From: Chitinophagaceae bacterium
GTDB taxonomy: Bacteria > Bacteroidota > Bacteroidia > Chitinophagales > Chitinophagaceae
Assembly (NCBI GenBank): GCA_016787065.1
Contig: JAEUVD010000026.1
Location: forward strand, 1 to 49,570
Length of the DNA: 49,570 nucleotides
Reading direction: 5' to 3'
Shown here in pieces: positions 44,246 through 49,570 of the stretch. Made by a program: the position numbers and the translations under genes. The notes beneath the pieces are model-generated. The model saw nothing but the letters and a program-made list of their open reading frames with translations, did not search any database and had not been told where the DNA came from. The first letter of the stretch is position 1; the number at the start of each line of letters is the position of its first letter.

Positions 44246-45004
44246 TTAAAGACTGAATTGAGCAGCCAAATATTCACGATTCAAACGTGCAATATTCGCA
44301 ATGGAAATTTCCTTAGGACATTCCGCTTCACAAGCACCTGTATTGGTACAAGCACCAAAGCCTTCCTTATCCATTTGTGCAATCATATTTAATACACGCG
44401 TTTTGCGCTCGGGTTCACCTTGAGGTAGCAAGGAATATTGTGAAACTTTAGCCGATGTAAATAACATCGCACTAGAGTTTTTGCAGGCTGCTACACAAGC
44501 TCCGCATCCAATGCAAGCAGCAGCGGCAAAGGCAGCATCGGCATTGTCTTTATTAATTGGAAGCGCATTGCCATCCACAGCGTTCCCGGTATTTACCGAT
44601 ACATAGCCTCCGGCTTGTTGAATACGATCGAACGCCGAACGGTCAACCACCAAATCCTTAATGACCGGAAAAGCGCCCGCTCGCCAAGGTTCAACAGTAA
44701 CGGTTTCACCCTCGCTAAATGCACGCATGTGTAACTGACAGGTGGTAGTTCCTTGCCAAGGACCATGTGCTCGTCCGTTGATATACATGCTACACATACC
44801 GCATATACCTTCACGACAATCATGATCGAAGGCAACAGGTTCTTGTCCTTCCTTAATTAGTTTTTCATTCAACACATCAAACATTTCAAGAAACGACATT
44901 TCCGTAGAGATGTTCTCCGCTTTATAGGTTTCGAAATGCCCGGCATCTTGATTATTCTTTTGACGCCAAACTTTAAGGTTAAGGTTTATATTTTTATGCT
45001 CCAT
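44246..45004 (-). CDS. sdhB: Succinate dehydrogenase / fumarate reductase iron-sulfur subunit
   Basis: Electron-transfer subunit of the membrane complex linking the TCA cycle to (mena)quinone. Length 252. [2Fe-2S] cysteines C63, C68, C71 and C89 (CREGICGMC ... TTTC). [4Fe-4S] and [3Fe-4S] cysteines C164, C167, C170, C174 ([11 protein letters not shown]) and C219, C225, C229 ([14 protein letters not shown]). Partner subunits SdhA (45488-47461) and SdhC (47853-48521) are upstream on the same strand, but a GxxExxY gene sits between sdhA and sdhB, and sdhB lies 40 bases after it. No separate -7 box was noted before sdhB, so it probably relies on read-through. Confidence 0.97.
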   Translation of the reverse strand: MEHKNINLNLKVWRQKNNQDAGHFETYKAENISTEMSFLEMFDVLNEKLIKEGQEPVAFDHDCREGICGMCSMYINGRAHGPWQGTTTCQLHMRAFSEGETVTVEPWRAGAFPVIKDLVVDRSAFDRIQQAGGYVSVNTGNAVDGNALPINKDNADAAFAAAACIGCGACVAACKNSSAMLFTSAKVSQYSLLPQGEPERKTRVLNMIAQMDKEGFGACTNTGACEAECPKEISIANIARLNREYLAAQFSL

Positions 45005-45018
45005 TTTAATCGTTTTTT

Positions 45019-45047
45019 GAACACAGATTTAAAAGATGAATAGATTA
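45019..45047. repeat. Left inverted-repeat end of GxxExxY cassette
   Basis: Contains gaacacagattt (45019-45030) and atgaatagatta (45036-45047). Both words recur as reverse complements at the right end (45466-45477 aaatccgtgttc; 45484-45495 taatctatttat), each with one mismatch, but in shuffled order. The second word overlaps the stop of the GxxExxY gene. Confidence 0.55.
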
Positions 45048-45467
45048 GTAAGATTTTATAGTTTTTGACTTGAATTCATTATCGAAAATTTTTCTTTTGA
45101 ATTGGGCGTTTCTTCCAAAATTCAAAAGTAACCCAACTTCCTTGTCTGTAGCACGAAGATAATTAGTCAATTGAGCTTCATGTTCCAAACAAATTGATTC
45201 GGCCGCTTTGAGCTCAACAATTACTAAATTGTTTATTACCAAATCCGCGATGTAGAACCCAACTTCAATGTCTTCATAATAAACATTAATTGGAACTTGT
45301 TGTTGAACATTAAGGTCGAATTTCTTCAACTCAACAACCATTGCGTTCTCATACACTTTTTCTAGGAAGCCATAACCCAAAGCATTATAAACAGAAAAAA
45401 AAGATTTTAGTACCAAATCAGTAATTTGATAATGTTTGTAATCTCTTTCTATCCGTAAATCCTTCAA
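45045..45467 (-). CDS. GxxExxY protein inserted between sdhA and sdhB
   Basis: Protein of 140 residues. The name-giving motif is GYGFLEKVYENA (about 31-42), with the downstream VPINVYYEDIEVGFYIADLVINNLVIVELKAAE (the VELKA segment is nuclease-like in PD-(D/E)XK style) and YLRATDKEVGLLLNFG. GxxExxY genes are known as products of intervening sequences in rRNA genes and as mobile-looking orphan genes; their function is unproven, possibly nucleic-acid related. No ATG fits: the frame starts with TTG at 45467 or is initiated elsewhere. Its ends lie in an inverted-repeat pair. Confidence 0.85.
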   Translation of the reverse strand: MKDLRIERDYKHYQITDLVLKSFFSVYNALGYGFLEKVYENAMVVELKKFDLNVQQQVPINVYYEDIEVGFYIADLVINNLVIVELKAAESICLEHEAQLTNYLRATDKEVGLLLNFGRNAQFKRKIFDNEFKSKTIKSY

Positions 45468-45495
45468 ATCCGTGTTCTTTGTGTAATCTATTTAT
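45466..45495. repeat. Right inverted-repeat end of GxxExxY cassette
   Basis: Contains aaatccgtgttc (45466-45477) and taatctatttat (45484-45495), reverse complements (one mismatch each) of words at the left end. It overlaps the last codons/stop of sdhA (45488). Confidence 0.55.
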
Positions 45496-47461
45496 AATTT
45501 CTTTGGCTCGGATGTATTACATCGTATTTCAAATCTTCTTTATGTAATTCCCATTGGTGGTTGCCTTTATTCTCCCAACATGCTACATACATAAATTGAT
45601 CATCATGACGAAGTGCTTCGCCGTCTTCCGTTTGATGTTCTTCACGGAAATGACCTCCACAACTTTCTTCTCTATTTAAGGCATCCATGCACATGAGTTC
45701 TCCTAACTCTAAGAAATCCGCCACACGCCCTGCTTTATCTAATTCAGGATTGAAACCATTCGCCACACCAGGCACTTTCACTTCCTTCCAGAATTCTTCA
45801 CGTAAAGCACGAATTTCCTGAATGGCTTCTTGCAACCCTTGTTTGTTTCGAGCCATACCGCATTTATCCCACATGATTTTACCAAGTAGTTTGTGGTAAT
45901 GGTCAACTGATTTTGTTCCCTTATTTGATATAAAATGTTGTACGCGATCTTGAACTGCTTTTTCTGCCTCCGCAAACGCCGCATGATTGGTATCAATCCG
46001 TGGTGTACGAATTTCATCCGCTAAGAAGTTTCCGATAGTATAAGGAATAACAAAGTATCCATCCGCCAAACCTTGCATCAAAGCACTCGCACCAAGTCGA
46101 TTAGCACCATGATCGCTAAAATTAGCTTCACCCAAAGCATATAACCCAGGTACGGTAGTCATTAATTCATAGTCGACCCATAAACCACCCATGGTGTAAT
46201 GCACCGCCGGATAAATGCGCATTGGTACTTCATAGGGATCTTCTCCGGTAATTTTCGCGTACATATCGAATAGGTTACCATATTTTTCCTTTACCACTTG
46301 CTTCCCTAAGCGTTTAATAGTGGCATCATCGGCATTGGCAATTCCTTGTTTACTACATTCTGTTTTCCCGTAGCGTATAATAGCAGAAGCATAATCAAGA
46401 TACACAGCCATTTTACTGGCCCCAACGCCAAAGCCCGCATCACAACGCTCTTTAGCAGCACGACTCGCTACATCGCGCGGAACAAGGTTTCCGAAGGCAG
46501 GATAACGACGTTCAAGGTAATAATCTCTTTCTTCTTCAGGTATATCGCCAGGTTTACGGGTATCACCGGCTTTTTTTGGCACCCAAATTCGTCCGTCGTT
46601 ACGAAGCGATTCCGACATCAAGGTTAATTTACTTTGATGGTCGCCACTTACCGGAATACAGGTCGGATGAATTTGTGTAAAGCAAGGATTTCCAAAATAA
46701 GCTCCTTTTTTATGTGCTTTCCAGGCTGCGGTAACATTGCTTCCCATAGCGTTGGTAGAAAGGAAGAATACATTACCATAACCACCCGTGCAAAGTAAAA
46801 CAGCATGAGCACCATGGCGTTCGATTTCACCGGTTACTAAATTACGGGCAATGATGCCACGGGCTTTACCATCTATGATAACGAGATCTAACATTTCATG
46901 ACGGTTATGCTCTTTAATATTTCCTAAAGAAACTTGACGCATTTGTGCCGAATACGCACCCAATAATAACTGCTGACCGGTTTGTCCGGCTGCATAAAAG
47001 GTACGCTGTACTTGCGTGCCACCAAAAGATCGGTTACTAAGTAAACCACCATATTCACGCGCGAAAGGCACCCCTTGCGCCACACATTGATCGATGATAT
47101 TACCACTTACTTCGGCAAGACGATGTACATTCCCTTCACGGGCACGATAGTCGCCACCTTTAATTGTATCATAAAATAAACGGAAAACGGAATCGCCATC
47201 ATTCTGATAATTTTTAGCGGCGTTGATACCTCCTTGCGCTGCAATAGAGTGCGCTCGTCGTCCACTATCTTGAAAGCAAAAGGTTTTGACTTTATAACCC
47301 AATTCGGCTAAGGTTGCGGCGGCGGAAGCACCAGCTAATCCGGTACCTACAACGATAATATCGATATTACGTTTATTCGCCGGGTTCACCAGTTTACACG
47401 TGCTTTTGTAAGTACTCCACTTTTGGGAGAGTTCACCGGCGGGTATTTTATTTTCTTTCAT
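45488..47461 (-). CDS. sdhA: Succinate dehydrogenase / fumarate reductase flavoprotein subunit
   Basis: Carries covalent FAD and oxidises succinate (or reduces fumarate). Length 657. FAD-binding Rossmann GTGLAG (39-44), covalent flavin histidine H71 in [12 protein letters not shown], active-site region with [11 protein letters not shown] and [16 protein letters not shown], and [22 protein letters not shown] are all present. The end, HPSQRNYK, is the usual C-terminus, so the neighbouring insertion has not truncated it. Length and sequence fit the fumarate-reductase/SdhA type with cytochrome b558 subunit of Bacteroidota, Bacillus and Wolinella. 391 bases separate it from sdhC. Confidence 0.98.
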   Translation of the reverse strand: MKENKIPAGELSQKWSTYKSTCKLVNPANKRNIDIIVVGTGLAGASAAATLAELGYKVKTFCFQDSGRRAHSIAAQGGINAAKNYQNDGDSVFRLFYDTIKGGDYRAREGNVHRLAEVSGNIIDQCVAQGVPFAREYGGLLSNRSFGGTQVQRTFYAAGQTGQQLLLGAYSAQMRQVSLGNIKEHNRHEMLDLVIIDGKARGIIARNLVTGEIERHGAHAVLLCTGGYGNVFFLSTNAMGSNVTAAWKAHKKGAYFGNPCFTQIHPTCIPVSGDHQSKLTLMSESLRNDGRIWVPKKAGDTRKPGDIPEEERDYYLERRYPAFGNLVPRDVASRAAKERCDAGFGVGASKMAVYLDYASAIIRYGKTECSKQGIANADDATIKRLGKQVVKEKYGNLFDMYAKITGEDPYEVPMRIYPAVHYTMGGLWVDYELMTTVPGLYALGEANFSDHGANRLGASALMQGLADGYFVIPYTIGNFLADEIRTPRIDTNHAAFAEAEKAVQDRVQHFISNKGTKSVDHYHKLLGKIMWDKCGMARNKQGLQEAIQEIRALREEFWKEVKVPGVANGFNPELDKAGRVADFLELGELMCMDALNREESCGGHFREEHQTEDGEALRHDDQFMYVACWENKGNHQWELHKEDLKYDVIHPSQRNYK

Positions 47462-47852
47462 CGTTTGTTTTTTTGTTTTATTTCAACTTCGCTCTCGCAC
47501 ATTCTGAAATGATTGAGGTTGCCAACGTGTATGTTTCACAGAGCTCAACACTTAGATAAATAATACGAGATTCATCGAACTAAATCGTTAACTAAGTTCT
47601 AGTTTTCAAAATCAAATTTCTACAGTTACCAATGCAAATACCTTGATAAGAAATATTCATTCTAAGGTAACAGCAACGCCTGCAAGAAGCTTGGCACTTC
47701 ATGCTTAGAACAGGTTTCATTACCACTGGTGTAAAAATTTCATTTACTTTTTTAAAGAACTAGATGTTTTCAGCATAATTCGAATTAGTACTTCAGAATG
47801 CCACACATTTATTAACCGCTTCAGCGAAAAACAAATAACAGCACCACTGTGT
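47462..47852. other. 391-base gap between sdhC and sdhA
   Basis: Unusually long for an sdhCAB operon. No defensible gene on either strand, no tRNA, no strong hairpin with T run. No exact TAnnTTTG box (minus strand) was found in front of sdhA; a more diverged promoter could be hidden. Confidence 0.5.
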
Positions 47853-48521
47853 TTACAACCAGCCCGCGTAAAACGCAATAGGCATTAGCATAAACAACAC
47901 ACAAATGATGACTGTATATACATAACCCGCGTTGCGGATAAGGTTGTTATATTTAGGGCTATTTACGCCTAAGGTTTGAAATGCACTACTGAAGCCATGA
48001 ATTAAATGCCAGCCTAATGAAATAACACCTAGCAAATAAATAATTACTACCGGTAGTTCTTTAAACTCTTCTTGCATTTCTGCAAATAAATTATGTGGTT
48101 CGTCGCCGTGAGCATACATAGCCACCTTGGTACCTAAAAAGAAATCTTTCAAATGGATAATTAGAAACAACAAAATAAGAGTTCCCAATAAACCCATACT
48201 ACGACTATACCATTTGCTTGTGGCATTACCCGGATTAACGGCATATTTCACCGGACGCTTCGCCGAATTCTGGCGCCACAACATGAGCCCTTGAATAATG
48301 TGTGCAAAGATTCCAACGAAAAGGCCTAATTCAAGGAAACGAACAATCCAGTTATGACTTAAAAAGCGAGCCACCGCATTATAGGTTTCGCCGTTATCAT
48401 TCAGAAAAATACAACTATTTGCGCCAGCATGCACAATTAAAAAGCTAATAAGAAATAAGCCTGTAATTGCCATTACCAGTTTTTTGCCAACAGAAGAGGT
48501 GAAATATTCTTTCCAAGTCAT
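47853..48521 (-). CDS. sdhC: Succinate dehydrogenase cytochrome b558-type membrane subunit
   Basis: Anchors SdhAB in the inner membrane and carries heme b. Protein of 222 residues from the ATG at 48521, chosen because an upstream frame would start inside a -7 box and the family begins MTWKEYFTSSVGKK-like. Five hydrophobic helices are visible (MAITGLFLISFLIVHAGAN; FLELGLFVGIFAHIIQGLML; LGTLILLFLIIHLKDFF; VVIIYLLGVISLGWHLIHGF; VYTVIICVLFMLMPIAFYAGW), with several helix histidines available as heme ligands. The single five-helix subunit is the Bacteroidota/Bacillus-type arrangement; no sdhD is needed. Confidence 0.94.
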   Translation of the reverse strand: MTWKEYFTSSVGKKLVMAITGLFLISFLIVHAGANSCIFLNDNGETYNAVARFLSHNWIVRFLELGLFVGIFAHIIQGLMLWRQNSAKRPVKYAVNPGNATSKWYSRSMGLLGTLILLFLIIHLKDFFLGTKVAMYAHGDEPHNLFAEMQEEFKELPVVIIYLLGVISLGWHLIHGFSSAFQTLGVNSPKYNNLIRNAGYVYTVIICVLFMLMPIAFYAGWL

Positions 48522-48545
48522 GAGACGCTTTATTTTTTGGTGGCG

Positions 48546-48553
48546 CAAAGATA
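48546..48553 (-). promoter_or_regulatory. Probable -7 promoter box for sdhC (sdh locus)
   Basis: TATCTTTG on the minus strand matches TAnnTTTG exactly; it lies 24 bases before the ATG at 48521 and decides that start. Confidence 0.5.
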
Positions 48554-48727
48554 AAGGTTGACGGTCAGAATCTCAACGTCTAAAACTTGAAAAATATCAT
48601 GGTGTGCGCTTACAACCTATAATAAACTGTATTAAACCTCAAGGATTTAATACTAGCGCGGTGTTTACCATCAACTCAAACCTTTATTAAGATATAAAAT
48701 GTAGGAGTGCGTTGTGCCATAGAATGG

Positions 48728-49570
48728 CTAGAAAATATATGTAAACAAAACCTGAAGGTTTCGTTGTTTGTAAACATCAGGCAAGGCAAAACCAGTTTTA
48801 CCCAAACCTGTTTCACCTCGAATACCTAGACTGCATCTACGAATTCCATAGCCAACACCAAATAGAAGTCCTTCTTCGCCAAGATTATTTTCAGCATACT
48901 TGCTGCCCGTTTGTTGATCAACGGCTTCTAACTTCCCATGTATATTAAAACCGAGATATAAGCCTATTTCAGAAAATAATCCGGAATTCCCTTTTTTGTA
49001 AAAATGATAACGGTATAAAAGTTGTCCGCGTAAAGAGTTGATTTGGTTTTTTATTTGATAAGTATGATTTGCGTGCACGTTATTGGCCGTGTCGTCGGTT
49101 CCGGTAACTGAAAATCTTCTATAAACAGGCTCTAACAAAATAGTGTGTTTTTGGAACGACCCCAAAATCGGCAACAAAAATCTTCCTCCTAAACTGATCA
49201 CGGAAGATCTATTATACTTTTCCGAACAAAAAAGAAGATAATATCCTCCTTTCACTCGAAAACTTCCCATACCCATTCCTAGAAATACGGAAGAACTTAA
49301 TTTGCGCCTAGTTTTTTTTGTTTCAACGGTGGGTAATGATTTGCATTGACGATATTGTTTGAACACAAACGCTAATGATTCTCGTTTATAAACACAATGT
49401 TTGATATAACTTGATATGGTAGAACAATCAGATAACAAATACGTTAGTTGATTTTTAAATGAATTGATTTCTTGTACTTGAAGATCATCATCCATAAACC
49501 TCTTATAAACCAGACGTATCAAGGAATCTTTTTCCTTTACAAAAAAAATCTCTACGCCTGTACTATGTTT
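48728..49570 (-). CDS. Probable outer-membrane protein, N-terminal part outside window
   Basis: The frame stays open to the right edge (KHSTGVEIFFVKEKDSL... reading into an in-frame TTG at 49522), so the 5' end is missing and at least 280 codons are here. The N-terminal ~100 visible residues are charged and probably a separate domain (cysteines in DCSTISSYIKHC). From about 110 on are alternating strands with glycines (FLGMGMGSFRVKGGYYLLF, GLFSEIGLYLGFNIHG, LGIRGETGLGKTGFAL) ending LFTYIF, a good C-terminal phenylalanine barrel end. Likely outer-membrane barrel; family unknown. Confidence 0.6.
   Translation of the reverse strand, partial: KHSTGVEIFFVKEKDSLIRLVYKRFMDDDLQVQEINSFKNQLTYLLSDCSTISSYIKHCVYKRESLAFVFKQYRQCKSLPTVETKKTRRKLSSSVFLGMGMGSFRVKGGYYLLFCSEKYNRSSVISLGGRFLLPILGSFQKHTILLEPVYRRFSVTGTDDTANNVHANHTYQIKNQINSLRGQLLYRYHFYKKGNSGLFSEIGLYLGFNIHGKLEAVDQQTGSKYAENNLGEEGLLFGVGYGIRRCSLGIRGETGLGKTGFALPDVYKQRNLQVLFTYIF

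Noticed and set aside
1..49570. tRNA, rRNA, CRISPR, insertion sequence, prophage or integron
   Set aside because: Searched by eye for TTCGA-type T-loops, repeat-spacer arrays and transposase motifs; none was found.

Overview
The window looks like chromosomal DNA of a member of the Bacteroidota. The evidence is: an archaeal-type prolyl-tRNA synthetase end, TonB-dependent receptors with N-terminal carboxypeptidase-regulatory-like domains paired with a DUF4249 lipoprotein, type IX secretion (T9SS) sorting domains of both kinds, SprB repeats, a five-helix cytochrome b subunit of succinate dehydrogenase, and at least fifteen Bacteroidota-type -7 promoter boxes (TAnnTTTG) directly in front of genes. 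MqnA points to menaquinone made by the futalosine route. Genus and family cannot be told. No rRNA, tRNA, CRISPR array, insertion sequence, phage or plasmid gene was seen.

Layout. 1-1143: proline-tRNA ligase end and a translationally coupled pair of small membrane proteins. 1148-8966: two TonB-dependent receptors around ribF and a DUF4249 lipoprotein, then an A-type Fe-S carrier and a PH-domain membrane protein. 8953-14103: a T9SS cargo protein, an overlapping three-gene operon (SPOR protein, M20 amidohydrolase, class IV aminotransferase-like protein) and a secreted dienelactone-hydrolase-like protein. 14235-20108: a PKD-rich surface protein, a YjdF-like membrane protein, a secreted protein resembling the C-terminal domains of GldM, and a 720-residue secreted protein with a possible caspase-like His/Cys pair. 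20218-28550: housekeeping enzymes (mqnA, purB, hemW, fhs) plus two outer-membrane barrels. 28694-35426: a second surface protein with SprB repeats, a periplasmic-binding-fold protein in operon with guaA and a DUF3467 gene, and hutI. 35527-41570: a NodU/CmcH-type carbamoyltransferase followed by a YciO-like protein, barrels, a tiny membrane protein, pdxH and threonine aldolase. 41571-42271: long noncoding stretch with one strong terminator. 42272-49570: VOC protein, unknowns, and the sdhC-sdhA-sdhB locus read leftward, broken by a GxxExxY gene and a 391-base gap; an outer-membrane-like protein runs off the right edge.

How they work together. Most of the window is central metabolism (FAD, GMP, AMP, one-carbon folate, PLP, menaquinone, heme and Fe-S handling, TCA/respiration) mixed with cell-envelope proteins. 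Succinate dehydrogenase would reduce the menaquinone to which MqnA contributes; RibF supplies FAD for SdhA, and an A-type carrier of this kind could supply clusters to SdhB. The points most worth a second look are the putative caspase-like protein, the inverted-repeat-flanked GxxExxY cassette inside the sdh locus, the stand-alone GldM-like protein, the carbamoyltransferase/YciO pair, and -7 boxes only 4-9 bases before start codons, which imply leaderless mRNAs.
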